Source of the DNA: Peptostreptococcaceae bacterium
Lineage (GTDB): Bacteria > Bacillota > Clostridia > Peptostreptococcales > Peptostreptococcaceae
DNA: 64,000 bases
Reading direction: 5' to 3'
NCBI GenBank assembly: GCA_025210335.1
Contig: JAOARY010000019.1
Coordinates: 1 to 64,000 of the forward strand
Part shown: positions 24,993 to 34,269 of the stretch, one piece after another
How the letters are laid out: every line of letters starts with the position of its first letter
Numbering within the stretch: position 1 is the stretch's first letter
Program-made: the position numbers and the translations under genes
The notes under the pieces: model-generated
What the model saw: the letters and a program-made list of their open reading frames with translations, nothing else
What the model was told of the DNA's origin: nothing
Database searches by the model: none

Positions 24993-25820
24993 ATGAAAAA
25001 GACAGTAGAAACATTTAAGAGATTAAAAAATGAAGGAAAGAAGATTAAAATGCTAACAGCTTATGATTATTCAATGGCTAGAATTATTGATGAATGTGAT
25101 ATTGATGGTATTTTGGTTGGAGATTCATTAGGTATGGTTGTTTTGGGACACGAAAACACTCTTTCAGTAACATTAGATGAGATGTTACACCATCTAAAAG
25201 CAGTTACAAGAGGAGCTAAAAATTCACTTGTTGTTTGTGATATGCCTTTTATGTCTTATGGAGTTAATGAGGAAGATACTTTAAAAAATGCAGGAAAACT
25301 TATGAAGGAAGGGTATTGCAACGCTGTTAAATTAGAAGGTGGCAAGGAAATTTTAAGTCATATCAAAAAACTTATAAATAATAAGATTCCTGTTATGGGA
25401 CATCTTGGGCTTACACCTCAGAGTATCAATGAAATGGGTGGATATAAGGTTCAAGGTAAGGATGAAGATTCTATAAATAAACTTATGGAAGATGCATTAT
25501 TATTAGAAGAAGCAGGAGTTTTCTCAATTGTTTTGGAATGTGTTCCTAAACAAGTAGCAAAGATGATTAGTGATAAATTGAAAATTCCTGTTATAGGAAT
25601 TGGTTCAGGATGTGATTGTGATGGACAAATTCTAGTTTACAAAGATATGTTAAATATATTATTTGATTTTAAGCCAAAATTCGTAAAAGTATTTTCTGAT
25701 GTCAAATCACAAATAATTAATGGAATTAATTTATACAAAGAAGAAGTAGACAATCTTAGTTTTCCAAAAGATGAACATAGTTTTACATTAAAAGAGGAAG
25801 TTTTAAATAAAATTTATTAA
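24993..25820 (+). CDS. panB: 3-methyl-2-oxobutanoate hydroxymethyltransferase
   Basis: The 275-aa enzyme transfers a hydroxymethyl group from methylene-tetrahydrofolate to 2-oxoisovalerate, giving ketopantoate. Family motifs are intact: KIKMLTAYDYSMARI, DGILVGDSLGMVVLGH, VVCDMPFMSYG, AVKLEGG, PVMGHLGLTPQS and VIGIGSGCDCDGQILVYKDML. The ATG at 24993 follows GGGAGG and comes 16 bp after panG. An upstream in-frame start overlaps panG and has no site. Length is normal for the family. Confidence 0.97.
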   Translation: MKKTVETFKRLKNEGKKIKMLTAYDYSMARIIDECDIDGILVGDSLGMVVLGHENTLSVTLDEMLHHLKAVTRGAKNSLVVCDMPFMSYGVNEEDTLKNAGKLMKEGYCNAVKLEGGKEILSHIKKLINNKIPVMGHLGLTPQSINEMGGYKVQGKDEDSINKLMEDALLLEEAGVFSIVLECVPKQVAKMISDKLKIPVIGIGSGCDCDGQILVYKDMLNILFDFKPKFVKVFSDVKSQIINGINLYKEEVDNLSFPKDEHSFTLKEEVLNKIY

Positions 25821-25958
25821 AAAGAATTGAAATAAATTTTATTTAAAAAAATTGAAATAAAATTTATTATGAATTATTATTTTTTAAAATAAATTTGAGA
25901 TTTTAAGAATTTAGATTGATGGATTTAAAAAATTTTATATGTGAATTTGGAGGTTAAC

Positions 25959-26849
25959 ATGATTGTTTCTAATATAAATGAGATAAGAAATATAACTAAA
26001 GCTTGGAATGTAGAAGGTTTAAAAGTAGGTTATGTACCAACTATGGGATACTTGCATGATGGTCATGAATCACTTATAAAGCAAGCTAGAAAGAATAATG
26101 ATAAAGTTATTGTTTCGATATTTGTTAATCCAACACAGTTTGGAGTTAATGAAGATTTATCATCATATCCTAGAGATTTGGATGCAGATGAAGCTTTATG
26201 CGACAAAAATAATGTAGAGCTTATATTTGTACCAGATGAAAAAGAAATGTATCCAAGTAATTATAAGACTTTTGCAGATGTTAATGATTTGTCTGCTAAT
26301 TTATGTGGACTTAGTAGAGAAGGTCATTTTAGAGGGGTTTGTACAGTTTTGACAAAATTTTTTAATATAATAAATCCGACTAATGTTTATTTTGGCAAAA
26401 AAGATATACAACAGTTCTTTATAGTTAAAAGACTTATAGAAGATTTTAATTTTGATATAAATATAAATCTTGTAAATACTATAAGAGAAGAAGATGGTCT
26501 TGCGATGAGTTCTAGAAATAAATATCTTACTAAAGAAGAAAGATTAAATTCTATAAATCTTTATAAATCACTTATTAAAGCAAGGGATTTTATTAGTGAG
26601 AAAAGATCTAATAAAGAGATAATAAAGTCAAATGAAGTTATTGAACTCATGAAAAATTACTTAGATAGTTCTATTGATAAGAATATAGAATCAAAATTAG
26701 ATTATCTAAAGATTGTTGATACGAACGAAATTAAAGATATAGATGAGATAAATAAGGATTGTATAATTGCGATTGCTAATAAGTTTGGAAGAGCTAGACT
26801 TATTGATAATTTGGTATACAGATATGATAAAGGGGAGTTTATGATATGA
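25959..26849 (+). CDS. panC: Pantothenate synthetase (pantoate-beta-alanine ligase)
   Basis: The 296-aa enzyme joins pantoate and beta-alanine using ATP. Signature motifs are [61 protein letters not shown] and [17 protein letters not shown] 25959 follows GGAGG at 25949-25953. The 138-bp gap after panB contains two imperfect copies of an AATTGAAATAAA element but no gene. Its stop overlaps panD by 4 bp. Confidence 0.97.
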   Translation: MIVSNINEIRNITKAWNVEGLKVGYVPTMGYLHDGHESLIKQARKNNDKVIVSIFVNPTQFGVNEDLSSYPRDLDADEALCDKNNVELIFVPDEKEMYPSNYKTFADVNDLSANLCGLSREGHFRGVCTVLTKFFNIINPTNVYFGKKDIQQFFIVKRLIEDFNFDININLVNTIREEDGLAMSSRNKYLTKEERLNSINLYKSLIKARDFISEKRSNKEIIKSNEVIELMKNYLDSSIDKNIESKLDYLKIVDTNEIKDIDEINKDCIIAIANKFGRARLIDNLVYRYDKGEFMI

Positions 26850-27175
26850 TGATAGAAATGTTAAAGGCAAAGATTCATAGAGCAGTAGTTACAGAGGCTA
26901 ATTTAGAATACAAAGGTTCGATAACAATAGATGAGGATTATATGGATGAGGTTGGAATCTTTGAATATGAAAAGGTTCATGTTGTAAATCTTAATAATGG
27001 TGCAAGGATTGAAACTTACGCAATAAAAGGAGAACGTGGTTCGGATACTATTTGTTTAAATGGAGCTGCTGCACGTTATTTTGAGAAGAATGATAAGGTG
27101 ATAATAATGACTTATGCATATCTAAATCAGGAAGAAGTAAAAGATCATGAAGTAAAAGTAAAGCTTATAGATTAG
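26846..27175 (+). CDS. panD: Aspartate 1-decarboxylase proenzyme
   Basis: The 109-aa proenzyme makes beta-alanine from aspartate. It starts [20 protein letters not shown] and has the self-cleavage site G-S in YKGSITID, the Ser (about residue 25) becoming the pyruvoyl cofactor. Later motifs are [28 protein letters not shown] and [12 protein letters not shown] 26846 overlaps the panC stop by 4 bp and has GGGGAG 8 nt upstream, implying translational coupling. It is the final gene of the operon and ends before a clear terminator. With panG, panB and panC, the full route from ketoisovalerate and aspartate to pantothenate is present. Confidence 0.97.
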   Translation: MMIEMLKAKIHRAVVTEANLEYKGSITIDEDYMDEVGIFEYEKVHVVNLNNGARIETYAIKGERGSDTICLNGAAARYFEKNDKVIIMTYAYLNQEEVKDHEVKVKLID

Positions 27176-27183
27176 ATTTTATT

Positions 27184-27216
27184 AAGAAGACTATTTTTTT
27201 AGTCTTCTTTTTTTGA
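27184..27216 (+). terminator. Terminator of the pantothenate operon
   Basis: AAGAAGACTA pairs with TAGTCTTCTT around a T-rich loop and is followed by a T run. Confidence 0.9.
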
Positions 27217-27273
27217 TTTTATGATAAAATAATGTAAAATAAAACAAAAATTTATTTAATATGGGGGTTTAAT

Positions 27274-27783
27274 ATGGACTTTAGATTAGTAGAACCAAAC
27301 AGCATTTATAAAGATTCATTTCAAGCAAATGTGCTTAGTTACAAAAATGATGGAGAAGAATTTTATTATAATCTATACAAAGAAGCCTTAGATGATTTTG
27401 ATTTATATGTTGATAAATTAATCGGTTTTTCTAAAGGTGAAGGTATTGAAGAAAATTGGGTTTCATTTTCTACGTTTTGGTTAGCAAATGCAGAAGATGA
27501 AATACTAGGTGTTATAAGAGTTAGACATAAAGAAGTGCCTTTAAATGGTCATATAGGTTATGATGTTCCACCTAGACACAGAAAAAATGGATATGGGAAG
27601 ATGATGCTTAAATTATCACTAAAAAATTCAAAAGAATTAGGATTGGATGAAGTTATTGTAACATGTGAAGAAAATAATATATCTTCAGAAAAAATAATAA
27701 AATCAGCAAATGGTGAATTTTTAGGATTAGAAAAGAATGAGAATGATAATAAGATGTATAAAAAATTTAGAATAAAGATATAA
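27274..27783 (+). CDS. GNAT-family N-acetyltransferase
   Basis: The 169-aa protein has the GNAT core: WLANAEDEILGVIRVRH, HIGYDVPPRHRKNGYGKMMLKLSL (the RxxGxG/A acetyl-CoA-binding loop with RKNGYG) and DEVIVTCEENNISSEKII. It probably acetylates an amine or a small molecule; the substrate cannot be inferred. The NISSEK pattern near the C-terminus is common in clostridial GNATs annotated as drug or amino-acid acetyltransferases. ATG follows GGGGG. It is a single gene with terminators on both sides. Confidence 0.88.
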   Translation: MDFRLVEPNSIYKDSFQANVLSYKNDGEEFYYNLYKEALDDFDLYVDKLIGFSKGEGIEENWVSFSTFWLANAEDEILGVIRVRHKEVPLNGHIGYDVPPRHRKNGYGKMMLKLSLKNSKELGLDEVIVTCEENNISSEKIIKSANGEFLGLEKNENDNKMYKKFRIKI

Positions 27784-27794
27784 AAAAGATTATA

Positions 27795-27832
27795 AAAAAG
27801 GAAATTTTGCAAACAAGGCAAAATTTCCTTTT
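27795..27832. terminator. Bidirectional terminator
   Basis: AAAAGGAAATTTTGC pairs with GCAAAATTTCCTTTT, with A and T flanks, between the convergent GNAT and DUF2339-like genes. Confidence 0.88.
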
Positions 27833-27834
27833 AA

Positions 27835-30342
27835 TTATTTATCATTTAAAGAATTTATTTTTAATCTATGATAGATATAAGATATAGAAATCAATACAAT
27901 ACCAAAGCAGAAATAAGCTATTATTTTATTTAAGGTATTTAAAAAACTTAAATCATATAAAAATAACTTAGCTGTTGCAAAGATAGATAAGAATAACCCA
28001 GTTCTTCTAAGAGCAACATAATTCTTTTTAAATCCATCAAAAATAGAATAAAATGCTGTTATTAAAAATGCTATACTTATGATAAAATCTTTACTAGCAA
28101 AATCATCAAATTGATTAGATATAAACATTATACTAATAAATAATATATAGATATTAATAATAACTGGATATATATCAAAACTTAAATTTTTTAATTTAAT
28201 AATTTTTAAGCTGATATATTTTAATACATATAAATTAATAATATTATATGCCATTAAAATTACAAGTCCAATCATTTTATAATTTGAAAAACTAAGGCTT
28301 GTTATAGGTTCTAAATTAATTAGTAGAGCTAATAAAAATGCTATAATATAAAGAATATTTTTAAAAACTTCTGTTACATTATCCTTTAAAATATTTAGAT
28401 TTAAAACATAGTAACCATAAGCTAGACAAGCTAAGCCTATTAATATAAAGAAATAAGAATCAAATATAAATGAATAATGTATAAAAACATAAGGATCAAT
28501 ATATTTTAAATGAAATTCTCTAGTCATTCTAAATACATATAATAATGTATGTATCAGAACAAAGTATTTATATTTTAATAAGAAAGCACCAAATTTTTGA
28601 CACCTAAATTCAATATCTTCCTTTAATTTCTGAGCATATAAGTAAAGTACATAGATAAGCCCAGCTGTTATAACACTATATCTAAAAAGAAATTTAGATA
28701 TATATTCTTGGAATGAAAAATCTATGAAATAAAAGCTAAATACACAAGTCAATAATACAATAAATCCTGCTTTTTCTATTTTTTTATCATTGTATTTTCG
28801 TACATAAGAAATAAGTAGCAAGCTTTCTATTATAAAACCAAGACTTATATAGTTTAAATCTAATTGTAATGGAACAATTAATATAAAGAAAGTTAATGAT
28901 GTTAGATAAAAGAATTTTTCGATACCTTTTTCTTGTGATGCAGTTTTTTCAATAAATTTTGCTAGGATAAAATAAAAAATACTAAAAAATAATGAAAACA
29001 TACCTTCAAAATCAAATTTAAATACAACGCCAAAAAGGGCATAGAGAAGTATAGAATTTATGAACGTATTTAAACCGATAAGCAATAGATCTATATTATT
29101 TAGTGCAATTTTTTTTCTTAACGGATAAATCAAAGTTATTCCTAGATACATTATAAATATTGTTATAGTATATAAAATATTAATCCAATTTGAATCTGAT
29201 ACCAATATCAAATACACAAAACAAGGCATATTAAGCACGAAACTAATATAATTTATATAAATCCATCTTCGCTTAAAAGATAGCATAAGTACAAGTGAAT
29301 TTAGGAGTAGTAAATACAACATTGCAATATAAACAGCATTGCCAGACAGACCTTGAGTCAATGTATAAGAAAAAAATGGTAAATACCCACCAATTAAAGA
29401 AAGCCCACATACTGTTTGTGAATTATATCTACTTGATAAATAAAGAGATATAGAGGTTATTATGCAAGAAATAAAAAGACTTAATTGCATATTAAAGATA
29501 TCTAATATAAAATAACTACTAAATACACTTAAATATAAAATACCAATACCTCCACCTGTTAGACCAAGTCCAAATAAGGTTTTGTTTTTTTTATTGAAAA
29601 ATTCACCAACACTTAAGAACAAAAAGCCTAGTAAAAATCCTAAACCTGCCTTAGTATAATCATTAAGCCAATTTGTATAAGTATATTTCATAGCAGTAAT
29701 AGAACCCAAAAGTATTAAAATTATACCTATTTTATTTATAAGATTAAGTCCGATTTTTACTTCTAAATCATTATATTTTTTCTTTTTTTCCAAAGCCTCT
29801 TGACTGATATCTTTATTTTTAAGACTTTGGTATTCTATTTTTAATTCATTTAATATATCTTTTTTTTGATTATTGAAATTTTCTTGATTTTCCTTGATTT
29901 TTTCCTTTAAATTATTTTCAACTACTGATATTTCTCTAAAAATTTTATTGGTTGAATCTAACTCTTTAAGAGCTATTTTTTTTAGTTCATTAATTTTTTT
30001 TAGAGCTTTATTTTCTAATATCATCAATTCATTGATATTTTTATTTGTTGCATTTTTAAAATAAATCTCTATTTTTTTCTTAGAGCCATTTAATATAGCT
30101 GTTTTTTCATTTAACATTTGTTCTTTTAATGATATTTTTAAATTCATATTATCTTTGGATAATATTTTTTTATCGTTAGTTAAAATATCTATATTTTTTT
30201 TTAATTGATCAATATCTTGTTTTTGTTTTATATTTTCTTCAACCAAATTATTTAAATCAAACTCTTTTATTAGATTCTCATATTGATTTAAAACTTCCTT
30301 TTGATTATTCAATAAGATATTGATTTTATTTTTAATTTCCAT
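27835..30342 (-). CDS. Large polytopic membrane protein with N-terminal coiled coil (DUF2339-like)
   Basis: The 835-aa protein has a coiled-coil region over residues 1-200, rich in Lys, Asn, Glu and Leu. It is followed by some twenty closely packed hydrophobic segments. The first membrane part (GLNLINKIGIILILLGSITA, YTNWLNDYTKAGLGFLLGFLFLSVGEFFNKK, GLGLTGGGIGILYLSVFSSYF) matches the pattern of DUF2339 membrane proteins. Function is unknown in that family. ATG 30342 follows AGAGGTGA; an upstream TTG has no site. It stands alone between terminators. Confidence 0.75.
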   Translation of the reverse strand: MEIKNKINILLNNQKEVLNQYENLIKEFDLNNLVEENIKQKQDIDQLKKNIDILTNDKKILSKDNMNLKISLKEQMLNEKTAILNGSKKKIEIYFKNATNKNINELMILENKALKKINELKKIALKELDSTNKIFREISVVENNLKEKIKENQENFNNQKKDILNELKIEYQSLKNKDISQEALEKKKKYNDLEVKIGLNLINKIGIILILLGSITAMKYTYTNWLNDYTKAGLGFLLGFLFLSVGEFFNKKNKTLFGLGLTGGGIGILYLSVFSSYFILDIFNMQLSLFISCIITSISLYLSSRYNSQTVCGLSLIGGYLPFFSYTLTQGLSGNAVYIAMLYLLLLNSLVLMLSFKRRWIYINYISFVLNMPCFVYLILVSDSNWINILYTITIFIMYLGITLIYPLRKKIALNNIDLLLIGLNTFINSILLYALFGVVFKFDFEGMFSLFFSIFYFILAKFIEKTASQEKGIEKFFYLTSLTFFILIVPLQLDLNYISLGFIIESLLLISYVRKYNDKKIEKAGFIVLLTCVFSFYFIDFSFQEYISKFLFRYSVITAGLIYVLYLYAQKLKEDIEFRCQKFGAFLLKYKYFVLIHTLLYVFRMTREFHLKYIDPYVFIHYSFIFDSYFFILIGLACLAYGYYVLNLNILKDNVTEVFKNILYIIAFLLALLINLEPITSLSFSNYKMIGLVILMAYNIINLYVLKYISLKIIKLKNLSFDIYPVIINIYILFISIMFISNQFDDFASKDFIISIAFLITAFYSIFDGFKKNYVALRRTGLFLSIFATAKLFLYDLSFLNTLNKIIAYFCFGIVLISISYIYHRLKINSLNDK

Positions 30343-30483
30343 TTTGTCACCTCTTTTCAACAATTTTTTTGATTAATTTAAATTCATTCTAGCATTTTAG
30401 GATTAAATTCAAATTAGAATTTGATTAGCATAATAATAAAAATATACAGTAATAGGAATAATTATGCTAAAATTTTTAAAAAG

Positions 30484-30519
30484 AAAAGAGACTATCTAAA
30501 TATTAGGTAAGTCTCTTTT
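30484..30519 (-). terminator. Terminator overlapping the end of the dCache gene
   Basis: On the minus strand CAAAAGAGACT pairs with AGTCTCTTTT and a T run follows. The dCache stop codon (30503-30505) sits in the loop. Confidence 0.85.
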
Positions 30520-31480
30520 GAATTACATATATTAAAATTAGAGCAATTAATGTTCGTAATATCATATAAGTTCTAATTTTATGATAATCTTTATATAATT
30601 CATTTTCTTTAAAATTAATAGTAAAAATAAATCCATTAGATAATTTATTGTATGCAAGAATTTTTTTATCACCTTTATAATCATAATTTATGATTCCAAA
30701 ATCATCTTTATCATTTTTTATTTCATTTGCCATCCAAATATATTTTCCATTATCTAAAGTTTTTAAATTTAGAACATTTTTATCAGGATGATATAAAAAA
30801 TCATATTCATCATTTAATAATGTAGCATAACCCTCATTGTAAATTTTTAAATTAGCCATATGATTTTTCAAATGATCAAAGAATAATTCGCCACCACAAA
30901 CACCAATAAGTTCATCATCAATAAAAACAGATTTACTATAAGATATAATAGTAGCGTTCCAAGACTCCCAATAATAAGGTTTTGACCAATGGGTAGAATT
31001 TTTAATAGCATATGACCACCATTCAGCTTCATTAGTAGAATTTTTATAAATATCATATTCCGGATATTTTTCATATTTTCCATTTTCCTCAACAAACTCA
31101 AAAGAATGACCACCCTTTATGGTTTTGGAATCAAAAACAAACCAACCACTTTTATTATCAAAAGCATCTATTGCTTTTATAAAAGCATTTTCTATTTTAT
31201 CTTGAAATGCTTCCATTTTATCGTTATTACTTCTGACTTCTTCTAGATTTATATTATGAAGAACTATATTTTCTAATACATCAGCTAAATAAGTAATTTT
31301 TTTTATATCTTTTTCAAGAATCAATGAATTTGATTTACAAAGTAATTCTAAATTATGAACACTTAAATCTATTACATTTTTCTTGCTTTGTTTATAGTTA
31401 AACATCGTAATACCAATTAGTAAGATGCTAAATATCAAAGTTAAACATATAGTGCTTTTTTTACATTTATAAATTCGCAT
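30503..31480 (-). CDS. Sensor-only dCache-domain membrane protein
   Basis: The 325-aa protein has an N-terminal membrane helix (STICLTLIFSILLIGITMF) and an extracytoplasmic dCache-like sensor of about 265 residues. The sensor includes WFVFDSKTIKGGHSFEF, KYPEYDIYKNS, WSKPYYWESWNATIISYSK, ELIGVCGGELFF and GYATLLNDEYDFLYHPDK. A second helix close to the C-terminus (TYMILRTLIALILIYVI) ends the protein after only QKRLT. In chemoreceptors and histidine kinases a HAMP and an output domain would follow; here translation stops and a terminator begins at once. It may be a truncated receptor or a sensor acting through a partner. Start has AGGGTGA. No downstream fragment was found. Confidence 0.75.
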   Translation of the reverse strand: MRIYKCKKSTICLTLIFSILLIGITMFNYKQSKKNVIDLSVHNLELLCKSNSLILEKDIKKITYLADVLENIVLHNINLEEVRSNNDKMEAFQDKIENAFIKAIDAFDNKSGWFVFDSKTIKGGHSFEFVEENGKYEKYPEYDIYKNSTNEAEWWSYAIKNSTHWSKPYYWESWNATIISYSKSVFIDDELIGVCGGELFFDHLKNHMANLKIYNEGYATLLNDEYDFLYHPDKNVLNLKTLDNGKYIWMANEIKNDKDDFGIINYDYKGDKKILAYNKLSNGFIFTINFKENELYKDYHKIRTYMILRTLIALILIYVIQKRLT

Positions 31481-31545
31481 AATTTCACCCTCTATTTAAG
31501 CCTCTAATAGTCTATAAAGAGTTAATACCCAGTTACAAAAGAAAT

Positions 31546-32283
31546 TTAAACATAATCTTTTTTGACATTCATTATTTGAAAGCTAAAAATAACGAACCAT
31601 GAAATATGAAAAATATAGCCAAAAGCTAAATACCATTCCATAAATTTGGGTGGTTTAAGTTTATGCAATTGTCTTATATACGAATATGTAAAGAATGTGT
31701 TTAGATTTGAAAATAATAAGAATAAAATATTAAAACATATACTATAAAAATTATCAAATTTTAAACAAGGCACTGAATGTGTCAATATAATTTGACTCAA
31801 AACTGCAATTAGATTTGTTAATAGTATTGAAATTATAATATTTATGAAAAAATTAAATATTGATTTTTTTAATCTTATTTTGTTAAATAAAAAAAGTCCG
31901 CTAAATGATGTTGTAATTAGTAATATAAAGTGAGTTATATTAATAATTTTAAATATATGATGCAATATAAAACCCAAAATTCCAAAAATAAGACCTTGAA
32001 GCAATGTAAATATTATTCCTGTTAGACTTGATAGTTTAGGATACAAAAAAGTCAAAAAGCAAAGACATATGCAGACCAATATAAATATTTTTAAACAGTG
32101 AAACATCTCTATAGTTATAAAGCTAAAACTAAGGATAGTAGAAATTAAAAGAAGACCTAAAAGTAATATAGTATTTTTGAAAAAAATAAATATATTCATT
32201 TTGGATTTTCTTCTAAGAAATTTTTTGCTGTAAGCTTTTTTTAACATAGGGTTAATCATTTGTAAATTAAAATCACAAATCAT
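31546..32283 (-). CDS. Bax inhibitor-1-like membrane protein (divergent)
   Basis: The 245-aa protein has seven hydrophobic segments. Its pattern is like the Bax inhibitor-1/YccA-related group with an N-terminal NPMLKKAYSKKF segment, a GLIFGILGFILHHIF helix and a closing EWYLAFGYIFHISWFVIFSFQIMN. The family call is tentative because the sequence is very biased to Ile, Leu and Phe. ATG 32283 is preferred to 32292, which sits directly on the AAGGTGG site. No riboswitch-like element was seen in the 32284-32512 gap, which is AT-rich and carries divergent promoters. Confidence 0.55.
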   Translation of the reverse strand: MICDFNLQMINPMLKKAYSKKFLRRKSKMNIFIFFKNTILLLGLLLISTILSFSFITIEMFHCLKIFILVCICLCFLTFLYPKLSSLTGIIFTLLQGLIFGILGFILHHIFKIINITHFILLITTSFSGLFLFNKIRLKKSIFNFFINIIISILLTNLIAVLSQIILTHSVPCLKFDNFYSICFNILFLLFSNLNTFFTYSYIRQLHKLKPPKFMEWYLAFGYIFHISWFVIFSFQIMNVKKDYV

Positions 32284-32512
32284 AAAAATCATCCACCTTA
32301 AAATAAATTCTCTACAAAAATTATAAAAAATAAAAATAAAAAAATCTATTCAAATACTTTAAAAAGCTTAATTTGACTAAAAAATAATTCTTTAATACTA
32401 TAAATTTAAGCGAGTTTAATAATTATTTAAACCCATAGAAATTTATTTTGAATAAAAACCTAAATAATGTTAAAATTTAAAAGTAATTAAATATTATATA
32501 AAGGAGAGTAAA

Positions 32513-33544
32513 ATGAGCGAATTTTTAAGTGCATTATTTCTGATATTTATGGCAGAAATGGGAGATAAAACTCAGATTCTTGCTATGACTTTTTCGATGA
32601 AATATAATATCAAAAAAGTTATAATAGGTATATTTATAGGATCATTATTAAATCATGGGCTAGCTGTATTTTTTGGAGGTTTATTATCTAAATTTATAGA
32701 TTTAAATAAACTTACAATAGTGGCGGGGCTCATGTTTTTATTTTTCTCAATTTGGAGCTTGAAGTATGAAGATCAAGAGGATGAAGAAGAACAAAAATTT
32801 AAGTTTGGGCCAGTTTTAACAGTAGCATTAGCATTTTTTATAGGAGAACTTGGAGATAAGACTCAGCTTAGTGCAATTACTTTGGCAATGGATAGTAAGA
32901 ATCTAATAATAACTTTAATGGGAACTGTAAGTGGAATGGTTCTTACAAGTTTAATAGGGATATTTATTGGGGTCAAATTAGGAGATAAGATATCTGGATT
33001 ATATATGAAGATTGTATCTTCTATAATATTTTTAGGTTTTTCGATATCAAAATTAAAAGATATTTATTTAAATATTTTTAATAGCTATATGATAATGATT
33101 ATTGCTCTTACAATTATTTTATTAATAGTATATTATAAGGGAATTTCTAAACTATTATATCTTCAAAGTTTAAACACAAATACTCTATACAAAAAGAAAT
33201 TAAAAGAGATATATGAATATTTTCATGAAGTAAAAGTATGTGCAAATGAACTATGTCTAAATGCAAAAGTATGTCAAAAGAATAAATGCGTACTATACTA
33301 CATATTAAAACTCTTGGAAAATTTGGATGAAAACGGGCTAAAGCTTTCTTTGATAGATAAGAGTTATGATTTAGAGAGTTTAAAAAAGGATTTTGATGAA
33401 GAAAAGTTAAAAAATTTAATAGAAAAGTTGGATGAGTTTGAAAATAGTGAAGTAAAAGAGTTAGAGGAATTAAAAAGAGAAAGAGAAATATTAGATGAAA
33501 TAAAAAAGGTAGCAATAACTATATTGGATCAAAAAAAGAACTAA
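32513..33544 (+). CDS. GDT1/TMEM165 (UPF0016) family cation exporter with a Cys-containing C-terminal extension
   Basis: The first about 220 residues hold six membrane helices and the two family signatures E-x-G-D-K-T (MAEMGDKTQILAM, near residue 15, and IGELGDKTQLSAI, near residue 120). These form the Mn/Ca transport site. Members export Mn2+ (MneA-like) or Ca2+. Bacterial relatives are usually 190-230 aa, but this one is 343 aa. The extra tail is cytoplasmic, with C-x4-C-x5-C-x4-C at residues 243-259 and then a charged coiled coil. The tail might bind metal and regulate transport. ATG follows AAAGGAG. The transport role is well supported by family; the tail function is inference. Confidence 0.85.
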   Translation: MSEFLSALFLIFMAEMGDKTQILAMTFSMKYNIKKVIIGIFIGSLLNHGLAVFFGGLLSKFIDLNKLTIVAGLMFLFFSIWSLKYEDQEDEEEQKFKFGPVLTVALAFFIGELGDKTQLSAITLAMDSKNLIITLMGTVSGMVLTSLIGIFIGVKLGDKISGLYMKIVSSIIFLGFSISKLKDIYLNIFNSYMIMIIALTIILLIVYYKGISKLLYLQSLNTNTLYKKKLKEIYEYFHEVKVCANELCLNAKVCQKNKCVLYYILKLLENLDENGLKLSLIDKSYDLESLKKDFDEEKLKNLIEKLDEFENSEVKELEELKREREILDEIKKVAITILDQKKN

Positions 33545-33628
33545 ATAATTAAAAAATATAAAAAAATAAAGTCTTGTTCTGATAAAAAATTAAGCTTATT
33601 CTAGAAAAAATACAAACGTTAAATGCAA

Positions 33629-33661
33629 AAAAAACACTTAAAATACAAAATGTTTTTTTTG
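33629..33661. terminator. AT-rich hairpin before the bacteriocin gene
   Basis: AAAAAAACA pairs with TGTTTTTTT. It may terminate the exporter transcript; it is weak because it is nearly all A/T. Confidence 0.4.
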
Positions 33662-33774
33662 TGGGAAATATTGTTGAAAAATACAAAATAAAAAAGTATA
33701 ATGAGATTAAACAAAAGTAAAATTTTGTTTAACATTAAAGAGTTGTTAGGGTAAAATAAAAGGGGGATTTTATA

Positions 33775-34212
33775 ATGGGATTAAATAAAAAGTTTTTATC
33801 ATTAGCAATTGCAATGGGTATGATGACAGCAACATCGTTAGTGGCATTTGCTAACTTTGATAATGTAGTTCAATTTGGGAATGATGGTTCAGGAAATGGA
33901 TATGCTATTGTAGAAAATCAAGAGTTAAATACTGATAATTTAAATACATTTAGATCTGCTACTAAATCAAAATACATAAAGGATTCTAGAGGTAATAAGA
34001 TTCTTTACTGGATTTATGGTGAAAAAAGTGGAAAGGTTACATCAAAAGCAAAAGCTTACAAAGGATATTACGGAAGAGCTTCTGTTACAAATGGTGAAGG
34101 AGAATATGACGATGGTGATTGGAAAAAAGCTGGAAAGTGGAGCGAAGCTTCAGCACCTTGGACGAAAGCTGGTACTAATAAAGCAAATTATGATTACAAA
34201 GAAGATAATTAA
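33775..34212 (+). CDS. Lactococcin-972-type bacteriocin precursor
   Basis: The 145-aa precursor has a signal peptide (KKFLSLAIAMGMMTATSLVAFA), so it is exported by Sec. The mature C-terminal region matches the lactococcin 972 family: GRASVTNGEGEYDDGDWKKA, then GKWSEASAPWTKAGTNKANY, with the conserved SVTNG and W-x-KAG-x-W pattern. Lactococcin 972 binds lipid II and blocks septum formation in close relatives. The following two genes are the immunity/transport pair always linked to this family. A propeptide (FDNVVQFGNDGSGNGY to about residue 62) lies between signal and mature part, longer than in lactococcin 972. ATG follows AGGGGGAT. Confidence 0.85.
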   Translation: MGLNKKFLSLAIAMGMMTATSLVAFANFDNVVQFGNDGSGNGYAIVENQELNTDNLNTFRSATKSKYIKDSRGNKILYWIYGEKSGKVTSKAKAYKGYYGRASVTNGEGEYDDGDWKKAGKWSEASAPWTKAGTNKANYDYKEDN

Positions 34213-34269
34213 TATATAGAATTAAAAAAACCCAAACAACTCTTTAAATTAATGGGGAGGAAATTTATT

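Noticed and set aside
25821..25958. Imperfect AATTGAAATAAA tandem repeat between panB and panC as a regulatory element
   Set aside because: Short and AT-rich, likely random in this base composition.
30520..31480. Frameshifted output domain after the dCache protein
   Set aside because: The sequence past its stop is a terminator and then the spacer before the DUF2339-like gene; no HAMP or signalling-domain fragment is found in any frame.
32284..32512. Manganese riboswitch (yybP-ykoY type) before the GDT1 exporter
   Set aside because: The conserved G-rich core was not found in the leader.
34016..34219. Alternative-frame ORF inside the bacteriocin gene
   Set aside because: It overlaps the lactococcin-972-like coding frame and has no ribosome site or family resemblance.
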